Shown here: positions 38,356-49,000 of the stretch, one piece after another
How the letters are laid out: each line of letters starts with the position of its first letter
Numbering within the stretch: the stretch's first letter is position 1
From: Apostichopus japonicus
Lineage: Eukaryota > Echinodermata > Holothuroidea > Aspidochirotida > Stichopodidae
Direction: 5' to 3'
NCBI RefSeq assembly: GCF_037975245.1
Contig: NC_092571.1
Span: 1,530,501 to 1,594,500 of the forward strand
Length of the DNA: 64,000 bases
Notes under the pieces: model-generated
Databases searched by the model: none
Told to the model about the DNA's origin: nothing
The model's input: the letters and a program-made list of their open reading frames with translations, nothing else
Made by a program: the position numbers and the translations under genes

Positions 38356-40424
38356 TACATACTTGTCATATTAGGTTGTTATGCCGTCACCGCATAGCCT
38401 ATGCTGACGCAATTTGTATAAATGACATCTCTCTGCGATTCTAGTACTTTGTAATGTATGCTGGTATGAGTTCACACGGTATAAAATACTACAACCAATT
38501 TACCATACAAATTGAACACAGTTGATGATATCAACACAGCTGTATGTCTCTCACGCAATAAAGTAAAAAGGCATTACCACGTCGTCGGTATCTTCTAACT
38601 CTGTCATTAATCAAATTAAACTGTGGTTAATGCTTGCACTGTTGATACAAGTGTTGTTAACTCACATAAAACAAAAAAGGCAAAGAAAGAAATAAAAGAA
38701 CGCTCACACAGGGGCCCAGAGAGATCGTCGTGGGATGCTCTCCTAAGCTTACAGTATAGTAGTTCTTTGCAGGGATGGATTTTGATTCATCGAACTGGGT
38801 TTTGTTTTTCCAGTCTTCGTGGGGGATTCTTATCTATTCTCGTCACATCTTCAATTGACAAGTCTTTTATTTGCACTCAGTCCTTGTTTTGTATTGACTC
38901 TGACTGCATGTGCGAGATTATAATCTGTAATGCAGTTACTCAGTCATTATCTATAACCGCCGCCTTCACATTACTAAAACAGCAGTCAAGGAAAAAGATG
39001 ACATTTAACAATACCTCAAAAGGAATTAGGAATATCAATATCAGTGCTACGTGCTGACGATCCGAATCAGTCTCTCTCTCTCCCTCTCTGGCAAAGCAAA
39101 GAGCCGGCGCAATGATCAAGAAAATTAAATTAGGACAGGCACATCGGTAAGTTTTGTATCTTTCTTCTCCACCCGGTCTTTCATTAATTGTTTTCTAAAT
39201 TTCCTCGACATATTTTTCTGCGATGGAAATAAAAATCGTAAGAAAATTTCCGATCATTTGAATTGATAATTTACAGTATGTGATGTAAATTTTATGATGT
39301 GGAAAACTGATATATTGGGTTTAGGTTTAAAACAAAGAAAGTGATGTAATTACAAGAGAAGGTGAATACCTTACAGACAGAAGTCTTAAATAGGTTGGTT
39401 TGATCGATCTCGTTTCTCGTTTACGGCCGTTTGCAAAACCAGAGAACTTCAAAGTCTGCCGAGAGGAATATATCAAATTGTGTCATACTTTTCATTAAGT
39501 CATGGGCAAAATCGGAAATTATGCAGTTACTAGGGAAAATTTAATTAAAAATGAAAATGTGGCCCAAAAAAAAAAACGGAAAAAAAAAAGAAAAGAGATA
39601 GACCGCACCAATTTTCATTCAACTATAGAGTACTGGAAACCACATCAAGCAACGTAACTCGAGGCCTAGTTAGACACATAAATATATCCTTGGTAGTGAC
39701 TAGGAGGGGATCAAGTGAGGGAAGAATAAAGAGGAGGGGGGAGGGGGGGTTGAGATTGGAGTTGGGTTGGGGTTAGTTATTAGGGGTGTTAAAGGGATTG
39801 ATAGTTCAGAGGGGGGGAGGTCTTGTATTGCTTGGATTATCTTCCCCTAGTTCTTGTGTCAAGTTGTTTACACCTCTGTCACTTAATTAATGTAGAACTA
39901 CAGATGCAATTACTGGTGGGTGTGTGACTGTAGTTCAAATTCAAAGTTTCTGATTCATGGAAGTGTTAACCAAGTCTGATAACTGGAGATGGTGGTAATA
40001 ATGGCAGAAGGCTATCTGGAATTGATCTGGAATCCATAGATTGCACATGCATGCTCGTTAGTTTCTAAAAGTGCAAGCTGGAGCGAGCAAGTACAAGCTT
40101 TGCGTGTTGCTTGCAAATCCTCAGTGCCAAGGTATCTCTGCATTTCATGATGTTGAATGTGTAGTTTTTAAACTAGTCGTTACGATTCCAACCTGGTTGG
40201 CCCTCGCTCTGTTTATACCCAGAACAAAATAACTGTCATTTTCTGGCTATCACAGGATCTATGAAGTAACCAAAGCTGTGTTTCTTATCTCACTAGTCCT
40301 CAAGCTCTTTTGTTAAAGATTATTCCTGCTGCAGCTGCTTCATTAACTAAGATAAGGAAAAGGCGATCTGTCCAAACTAAATAAACAACCTTCATTTAAT
40401 GAGCAATATACAAATTCCATAAAT
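38356..40424. other. Non-coding stretch with one exon-like signal
   Basis: A 144-codon frame at 38623-39057 has no recognisable domain. A pyrimidine tract at 39070-39089, an AG, a short ATG-initiated frame at 39112-39146 and a strong donor GTAAGT at 39147-39152 together look exon-like (see findings). G-rich patches lie at 39715-39760. Otherwise apparently unique. Confidence 0.4.
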
Positions 40425-40865
40425 CTTAGTCAGGTTCCAAAACAACCTTTGTCAAATCTGTAAATGCATTTGTCTGCAAAATACTCACTACTTTTGCTGA
40501 CTTGCTGTAGTCTGCATAAAGCAGACTACATCATTTGCAGATCTGCAGAAAAGCTGACTACTATCCCTTACAGATCTGCAATTGATCTGGAAAGGTTCCA
40601 AAAACAGCCTTTGTCAGTTCTGCATTTACAAAAAGCAGACCCACTTTCATCAGAATTTTTCTATCAGCTATAATCTGATTAAAAACAGCCATTTCAGATC
40701 TGAAAATGTGTCTAAACAAAAATTTTCAGATCTGAATGACCATTTGCAGACTACTTAGAAGCTATACATCTCATAATCAGCTTAGTTTTTTCAGATTAAA
40801 ATTGTCTGCAATTGTTTCCAATATTTCAGACAAGTTTCAGATTAAATTCAGACCTTAATTTTCCA
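40425..40865. repeat. Degenerate CAGATCTG-rich self-similar block
   Basis: About 430 bp are densely packed with variants of CAGATCTG, TCTGCA, GCAGACTAC and TCAGATTAAA. One clear direct repeat occurs: CAGGTTCCAAAACAACCTTT at about 40431 and AAGGTTCCAAAAACAGCCTTT at about 40588, each continuing with TGTCA-TTCTG. It reads as an old tandem expansion or a hairpin-rich element. The motif CAGATCTG is itself palindromic, so the strand is undefined. Confidence 0.65.
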
Positions 40866-43800
40866 GTAGGGTTATATTGTGAAATATTAATAAACTATCA
40901 ACTACAAATTTCTTTCTGGGATTTGCCTTCAAACTTGCTGTCTCTTTTATATTTCGTATTTTTCATTTTTTTCTAACCTATTATATCGAAATAAACTAGC
41001 CAAAATATAGAACATTCTCATCAAGGGCAGGCATTTCATCAGGAAGTTGAAATTTTTATAACAAAAGTTGCTACCAAAGTCTACTACTTTTAGCATTCTG
41101 TTTACAAATTCAAATTTAGACATCTTCATCTCCATCGATCATCAAGGAGTCACCCATTTTTAGATTTTAATCGACAGTATTGTATTACCTCTTTATTGCA
41201 GCTTAAGTTTCTCAGGTCATTTTGAAAACAATGGTCAATTAAATAAAATGCCTGGTACTTATTAGTTCAGTGGACTAAACATTACCAAGAAACCGTGTGA
41301 TATGAACCTATGAGACTTTGGTGATTTCATAATCTTAAGAAAAAAGTAGTGAAAAAAAATCCATCCATTTGAAAGTATAAAGAAGAAAATAACAATGACA
41401 AGCCCTTTGCCCTATATCCCCCCAACCTCTCCCTAACACCTCCCTTTCTCATCCAAGAGTAATCATAAAAAAAAATCCTCCCTTATGATATTTCATAATA
41501 CTCCATACATAAAATTCACATGTTCAGTCTGAGTAGGAGAAGTACAATCAGCCCCATCACTTCATCACATGACCCACTCCTACTTTCTGGCCATGTTCTG
41601 ACGTAACCTTGAAAGTTTAAAACAATTTTTTTTTCAATCCATTTAAACCCATGGTGTGCCCACTGTAATACCTTTTTTTATCCCACAAATTTGTTGTTTT
41701 TCAGCAGAAATAATAATCGATTGAATATCGTGGGTGCCCCACACAGTTTATCAACATGTTTTTAACCCCCTGTCGTTAAACCCCCCCCCCCCGTCGTATT
41801 CGTGATTAATTTACAGTCATCATGCACGGATCGTTAATATGTTATTCTGTTGCCAAACTTTTACTCTTAGCTAATTGACAATGGATGATGAATAGTTTTA
41901 TTATTATTATCTTCTGCATCTTCGTCTTAAATCGATAAGAGACGAGGGGGGAGATGCCTCACGCCGAGGCCAAAGAGAAGAGAAATTGAGGAATTATGAA
42001 AAAAAAAACTGCAAAACAATCTCTCCTATGAGCTATATGGGTGAGACCCCAGTAAAAGGGGTATTATACATTTGTTAGAATTCTAATAGACTCCCATCAT
42101 GATTATCATTATGATCGTTATTATTTTTATGGTCATCAATTTCATCTAAGTGGGCTTTGTTCCAAGCTTGTTCGACCGGACTTATACTATAGCATTTGCT
42201 TCCTGGTTATAATATATCATGTACTTGAGCCGAAAAGGGGGCAAGGGTATCATTGGTAAAATTACGACAACAAAAAAATACCAGATTAGCTCCTACCTGC
42301 CGTTGCCCCTCCTGTTTGGCTTCATTTTAATGCATTGATGGGATCAAGTCCTGAAGTGGGATGCTAGTTAGACCATAAAGTAAGGTGTGGGGCGAGAAAG
42401 GTGAGGGGGGGGGTGCAATGGTGGACATGGGAAACATCCACTTTTTATAAACTAAAAGTTTGTAAAAACGATTGCAAAAGAGACAGGAAAGGAATCTTCA
42501 AATTAATTACTGTAAATAATGTAGAAATTGCTCGGGTAATAAATTAAGTACTATATTGTCATAATTTACAACTTAATTTATAATTTTGTATTGATCTTGA
42601 ATTTATCATAATCGATCAGCCAGTCCAGATGGTGGGCAAATCAAACATCCGAGCACTTTTACAATTCTTTGGGAAGTAAGGTACAAACAAGATGAAGTTT
42701 TTTCAGTTTATGATTAACGAACAACTAGCATTACATCTTTATACATGTATTTATGACTATATGTACATTTATAGAATTAGGGAAATGGTATCAATATATA
42801 TCAATTCTGCCTCCATTTAAAATACAAGTAAGCTTCCAATACGGTCGGACTTGTCTGGTTCTAAGAACTAACTTAGCAGCAGCACCTGTGGGAGGCGGAA
42901 TGATTGAGAATCGATTAACTCCAATAAGTAGCGTTTATATATTCTGAGTTTAATGACCTCGTCAAGGTTAATTATTCAACATAATTCTTACAACTGTATA
43001 GACAGCTAATGTCAGTACCATTTGTAGCAACAAATTATCTTACCGGTATCTTGATTATATTGTCAAATGGTTGTATGATAAATTTAAATTCAGTTTGTTT
43101 GCTTGGAAGTTATCCAGCTGGTATGTGACTGTAAATGTTTTAATCAAATTCTCTGCTTATATTGTCCCTGTATTCCATTTATGTAATGTGGAAAAAGCCT
43201 ATACTAGTAGCCTATATATACTAGAAGCCTATTATTCTTGTATAAAGATTGGTACCATTTTTAAACTTATTCATATATTATTTCATAGGTTTATTTTTTA
43301 TGATTTGTAAGGGTCCCCAAAGTTAAATATATTCCAGACTTCGGGGAAGCTCACAGCGTACATTAAAATGCAATGTTTCTTTGGCAATGCAACCTCTCTG
43401 TGAGAATCAATGAACCAACTCGGACATTGCTTGCGATGACCGATCTAAACTTGTTCCGGCATCTTAGAATACATATAGTTTGAGGACACAGTACAACCCT
43501 TTTGAGGCTTGAAACAAAATGTAAATATATTATAATAATAGGTTTTCATTAGTTGGTATTTGTAGCTGTCTTTATAACATGGCCCTTCCCCATTTCCCCC
43601 TCCCCCTCCCCTCCCCTCCCATTTATTTTAACATCAAATGATTTCAAACAGGTACAGTTCTGCCAAAGGCATTAATTTCCAAATAATAAATGTTCATCAG
43701 TCTGACGCCTGCCACTCCCTTCCCCCACCCCCACCCCCATCCCCACGCATTCAACGTTCGTTGTGCTAGAGTAATTGAGTAGTGCAGGCACTTTGTTGGA

Positions 43801-45929
43801 TGACTTTGATGATGTTTGAAGGTCATCAGTATAATTGGACCCAACTTTTTTAGCCGCTTAAAAGTTTTGAAAAATGACTCTTCCTGGTGGAGTTCTGAAG
43901 CTTAAAATTTATTGAATTTTATTTTCCAGACATCAAAGAACCTTTTAAAATTAATAAGACAAACCTGATGTCTTTAAGAGGAGGAGGAGAAATACTTTGA
44001 GAGTGGCAGGCAAATATTTGTCGGTGTTAGCGCTTGATAGACTTTCTAGGAATATTTGATCGTCAGTTTTTGATAATGATGACTTTAATATGTAATGTTA
44101 TGTCTTATTATTTCCCCTTTCCCCCCCCCCCCCCTAAGCCTGCTCCCTCTCCCAATGCACAATCAGTAATTTGTAAACACTTCCTGCATAGCTGGTAGTC
44201 ATGATGTCAATATCACTTACTAGAGCATATATATGCAAGTCAGAATACTCTGCCAACAATATTTTTTTGAAATGGATTCTACTTATGATCATATCGCAGC
44301 CAAAATCTCATCTGGGACATACTTGACACTTATTCCCCCTAAACTATATTGGTATGTGTATACCTGTACTTAATCTATCAAATTCCCCTCTCGAGTTTCC
44401 AGAAAATTCTCGATCCTCTAAGTCACGAAGTAGTGAAACTTGGGAACTCTTTGTTTTGTACCAGCCCCGCCTCGAGTACCGTAAAACTAGCCCAAGGTGA
44501 GGGCAGTTTGCTATTAAATTACCCGATAAGAAAGTTTCCATTATTGAGAAAAGCCCATTATCCAAGCGATGTCATTCTTTGCCCGGACATTTTACGGACT
44601 ATATGGACGCAAAGATGTCTCTCAACCGTAGATCGTTCCAAGTGACTCCTCCGAAATGTTTGGTTGATGATTCAAAGACAAACAGTCTGCCAAGTAAAAA
44701 GAAAAAAAAATCAAAAGCGTGAGTATTTTGCAGATTTGCTTTTTGTCATTCTCCATTCCTCCCTCCCCTCCCCCTCCCCCCCATTAACAACAGAAAGCAT
44801 TTTAGTCCACTTAATTAATGTCGATACTACTCCCAGATACGTTTCATTATAACATGTTACTGTTACGACAAAGGCTTAGATGGCCATCTCAAAATCTGCT
44901 AGCTTATCTGCTAGCTTAAAAATATTTATATATAAAAATGACTGGTTAACTTATTTCATATTACCTTAAAAGTTAAAGTTGCGATAGCATCGACGAAATA
45001 TTAACCCTGATGTCTTGGGCCAGACCTACAAATTTACAAAACATAACATTGATCACAGTTTTGACGACGAAACGCCCGTTATTTAACTGGCAAGATCTGA
45101 TGTTGAAGTAGCCGATTCTATATTTTCGCAAATTTCTGACCGTCTAGCTGACTTGCGCGCACCATATTAATTACACGGCGGTCACAATGATAAATACAGC
45201 TATCATGCATGCTGCATGCCTGTACACATGTCATGTCGTCTTGGAATGTGAATTTCAATATATCATAAGGAGGGTATATAATATCATGAAATGTTAATTC
45301 ATAGAATTTTACGGTTCAAATTTTTATTTTGGTACTATAAAGCTATCGATGTCGAGATTAACGTGGTAACGACGGCAAAGAATCTGCTAGGCATGTAATG
45401 GCCTACACAATGTTCATATTAATTGACATCCACCCACTTAAATAGATATATCACAATCGTACAACTGTTGCCACCAAGGTTTGTTTACCGCAAAGGTTAA
45501 GCACAGGAGCATTTTTTTTTCCACTTGCGTTGAAACTTTCTTGTGAAGTCTCAAGTCAGTGGAAATCCTCTGAGATTTCTTTTTCACTTCAATTGCAAAC
45601 TTTGATAATAAGAAAAATCGATAGTGGCCGTATCTAAATCGCTTTAAAAAAGTATATATATAGTGCTGATGAGGAATTACCTTTAAATACAATGCTATAG
45701 AAAAACAAAATAGGTTAATTCTCTTTGAGGAAGGCACGTTAATGGTTTCATCTTACAATTTTTTCTTTTTTTCTTTGTCGAGAATGCTGCTTTATCGAAA
45801 GATGTTATGGATATAATTTTGTTTTGAATTCAGGCCTTAAACGCTAATGGGAAAGCTTTGGATGGTTTTTATTTTTATTTAACTCGATTAAAAAACATAC
45901 TTTTCTACTGTTGAAAATGTCACAGGGAA
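40866..45929. other. Non-coding stretch, no gene seen
   Basis: Oligo-C tracts at 41781-41792 (12) and 44121-44134 (14). C-rich patches at 43590-43619 and 43713-43745. A direct repeat of ATCTGCTAGCTTA lies at 44895-44917. Open frames are below 100 codons and show no domains. Confidence 0.5.
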
Positions 45930-46335
45930 TGGAGTGGGACAAGGAGAGAAAGGGAGGAGAATGGAATGGAGGAAAGAAGAAAGGGAAGGCTGTGAGGGTG
46001 GGGGTGGGGGAGGGAAAGGAGAAGAGATGGAGGAGGGGCAGGAAAAGGGGGGTGGGGATAATCACATCCTTCAGGTAGGGGTGTCTGATGGAGGAAAAGG
46101 AAGGAGGAAGGTTAAGGAGAAAATGATGAGAAGCAGAAGGAGAGAGAAGGGATGGAGAAAGGGGAAGGGGAGGGGGAGATGGAGAACAAGGAGGAGGAAA
46201 CAGAAGGAGGGATAAGGGCCAAAGGATGAGAGGGAGGACGGAAAGGAGTGTGAATGCATAGTGGATATAGGAGGGGAGAGGGGGGAGAGGAGAGGGGAGA
46301 GGAGGGGAGGGGGATGAGAGGGAGATGAGAGATAC
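45930..46335. repeat. Purine-rich (GA) low-complexity region
   Basis: Roughly 400 bp of irregular GGAGGA/GGGAAAGG words on the plus strand, with only short pyrimidine interruptions (46058-46090). Frames on both strands are low-complexity and not coding. Confidence 0.85.
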
Positions 46336-46380
46336 TCTTTAATCCATTATGTAGGAGAGTCAAATAGTGCTTAGTCTAAG

Positions 46381-46548
46381 TAGAAATAGTAAATTCTGTT
46401 AATATTTAATTTTGTGTAAAAGTAAGTTGGCCTGACGTTTCGATCCTAGCCGGATCTTCTTCAAAGGCTGAATGACAAGTAACAGTAACAGAAGGGACAA
46501 AAACACGCACAGAATACAGACAGGTTAATGAGCATGGTGAACACAAAG
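46381..46548 (-). mobile_element. Penelope-like element terminal fragment (candidate)
   Basis: Read on the minus strand, GTCATTCAGCC, GAAGAAGATCCGGCTAGGAT, CGAAACGTCAGGCC and TTTACACAAAATT occur in the same order as in the plus-strand segment at 57.4 kb. From general knowledge, a GAAGAAGATCC-loop-GGATCGAAACGTC sentence recurs in invertebrate Penelope-like or retrozyme-like repeats. It resembles a hammerhead core: stem II GATCC/GGATC, then GAAAC, then GTC. Here the position expected to be C in the CUGANGA box reads T (TTTGAAGA), so activity is doubtful. No reverse transcriptase frame flanks it. Confidence 0.6.
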
Positions 46549-46564
46549 AGATAGATAGATAGAT
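46549..46564. repeat. (ATAG)n microsatellite
   Basis: Four GATA-type units immediately next to the Penelope-like fragment. Confidence 0.9.
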
Positions 46565-46617
46565 TTAATATTTAATTATCAAATAGTTTGCCATTGTTGA
46601 GCTATAGAAGCCATCAT

Positions 46618-46740
46618 TGATTTATGGTTAGTGATAGTCAACAAGTCGACCCCTTCGAAATGTGAGTTCTAGTCCTGGGCGTTTATGTCTACAGTGTGGG
46701 AGAGAGTATTGTTTTGACACTAACATGCTTGTATCACCTA
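46618..46740 (+). mobile_element. Candidate tRNA-derived SINE remnant
   Basis: An A-box-like TGGTTAGTGATAG at 46625-46637 and a B-box-like GAGTTCTAGTCCT at 46664-46676 occur in the right order. Spacing is slightly shorter than in typical tRNAs. No cloverleaf can be completed and no 3' A-tail is seen. Confidence 0.3.
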
Positions 46741-47811
46741 TACTAGCTTTAATAATAGAGAGATGCTACCAGCAATCCCGCATTCATTTTCTCAGTGGAT
46801 ACAATTTCATTTCCTTCTCATTCTTACTCTCCACTCAATTTGTAAGAAAACTTTGGATGTGTGCCAATCAAATCTGGTTGCCATGGGTACGACAATATAA
46901 AGTCAATATAGACCCTAATACTGAATCTGGCGTTCAATTCTCATCAAAATTGATCAATAATACGATCGTCTCACCAAATAATTCCATCTTTTTCCTCTTG
47001 AAAAATCAGTTTCCTTTATTGATAATCTTGTTTCGATTTCGGGTTTAAAGAGGTGGAGTGAAATTTGGAGGGAGACAGTGAATCTTGTGGAGAAAAGGAT
47101 AGATATATGATAGGGGAGGTGGTTGGGTGGAGTGGGGGAGGGGGGGGAGGGAGGAGTATTTTGCAAAAGAAAAAAATGCTTAAGGAAAGGGGACATAAAG
47201 GTAAAAAGAAAAGTAAGGCATGAGTAAGGAAGAATGATGTCTATGCATTTTAATAATACATATTAGTATCCCACTCATTTGTTTTTCTCACAGAACATGA
47301 CACTAGGTTTCAAAGTTGTAGCAATTGTACATTGGTTCAGCATTATTTATAAATCTATAATGTTTTTTTGCTCTGATCATTAAGAAGCCCTTCAGCAATT
47401 CCGAAAAGAGAAAAAAAAACGAGAAAGAATTTTACTCAGAACTGTAAAGATTCTTTTTTTAAGTTTGATTGTGAATAGCGCCCTCACACAGCTTCTTTTT
47501 ATCATTATTTTTAAGGTAGAGAGTTTTGTAACAGGGCATATATGTTATTTCTCTATGTGACAAGAAGTGTCTAAATTAAGTCCAGTACAAGGCCGACCAA
47601 AGTTACAAGCCTCGTGGATCAAACTAACGATCATGGCTCAGGGTTGATGATAATGGGGATGATGAATAAGGAAGCAGTCAAAAGAAGAATTTTAGAAATT
47701 ATCAATGGTTGAAATTTGTCTTTTACTATAGTCCCCTTAAATCCCAATTCTCTTATATTCTCTACCACATGGACTTTTCAATGCATGCATTTGAACCAAT
47801 TCACCCTATTG
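46741..47811. other. Non-coding stretch, nothing recognised
   Basis: An X-box-like GTTGCCATGGGTAC lies at 46877-46890 and a G-rich patch at 47115-47155. A 128-codon plus frame at 46662-47048 overlaps the SINE candidate and has no recognisable domain. Confidence 0.45.
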
Positions 47812-47886
47812 AGCCATGTACACCACCCTATGGAACCATGTACACCACCCTATGGAACCATGTACAATACCCTATGGAACCATGGA
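47812..47886 (+). repeat. 22-bp tandem repeat, ~3.4 units
   Basis: Units of CCATGTACACCACCCTATGG plus AA. The third unit carries ATA in place of CCA. Confidence 0.95.
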
Positions 47887-48599
47887 ATGGATCCATCGCC
47901 TCCTTTCTCCTCCTCTCTCTGAGCTGCTCCCACTCATATGTCCTCCCTCCCCTTCCCTATCCCATTTTCCCTCTCCAATTTATTTCATCTGAAATGTTCC
48001 CATCCCATATTTAAATTTCTTCTATAACCACTGAAGTTGACGACATAATCTTAATAGTATTTTCATTAGCTGTTGCCCCTTATTTAAACTAATAATATTT
48101 TGTTGAACCAACTTTATTGATTTAGACATATTCTTAAAATATATTTTCATTAGGGATATATAGGGATATATATATATATAGGGATATATTTACACTTACC
48201 TAAGTTTCATGGAAACCAGCTTTCATCCCTTACTGCAATTATTTGATCGATGTTGCCATTGCAGCTAATCTAGGAAGCACTTCAGTCAATATACTGAAGA
48301 TTAAGGGTGAATTTATTGAGTCAATTACTTTCGGGTTGGCGACCTACTTTTGCCAGGTTTGAGTTCTTTTCTTTACTTTTTATTAGTTACGATGTCGTTG
48401 TTTGTTAAGAACAGTCCCGGAAATGTAGCCATCACACCCTAACGAGCTTACAATTAATCATGTTTCTCGTTCAGTGCGGTTGATGTTACTATTAATATTT
48501 TCCTTACGGACATGAATGAGAATATCATAATTACTTCCTGTAGGGACCGGATGTGATCAAAGATCTTACTACTCGTATAAAAGTATTATTTGTGAAATT
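47887..48599. other. Non-coding stretch, nothing recognised
   Basis: Contains a short AGGGATATAT repeat with an (AT)n core at 48153-48190. No gene. Confidence 0.5.
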
Positions 48600-49000
48600 A
48601 ACCCCGTCAACACAGCTGGTTGTGTTAGTAGTGTTACAAATTTGATTGCTGAAGCAACTGGTCGATGGAAACGTGTTATGAGCGAAGTACGTTAAAGCGG
48701 TGGGGTCATTAAACATTGTTGCAAGTAAGTAATAAGTGGTTGTGTTAAAAAGTGTTACATTAAGCCAGCTTACTGAAGCAATTGGGTTCTAAATGTGGTA
48801 TGAATAAGAGTGCTAAGGAACTGGTTGTGTTTTAAGTGTTACAAGTGAATTGGAGGGGGGGGGGCTGTAAAAGTATCACAAGTAAGTTGTTCCTGCAACG
48901 TACTTGTGTTAAAAATGTTACAAGTCAGCTTGTTGAATCAGCTTCTTCTGCTAAATGTGTTATGAGTGTTAAAATATGTTACAGCAACTGTTGGTATTGA
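48600..49000. repeat. Degenerate GTGTTACAAGT tandem region
   Basis: Recurring words are GTTGTGTTA, AAGTGTTACAAGTAAG, GCTTACTGAAGCAA, and AAATGTGTTATGAGTGTTA. They recur at about 48619, 48725, 48830 and 48900 with indels and substitutions, implying an old array with units of roughly 70-110 bp. Weaker echoes (ACAAGCAAGTATGTTAATGC, ACAAGTAAGCT) continue to about 49930. A 10-base oligo-G tract lies at 48855-48864. Confidence 0.65.

Noticed and set aside
38623-39057. 144-codon frame upstream of the exon-like signal
   Set aside because: No recognisable domain and length within chance for this composition.
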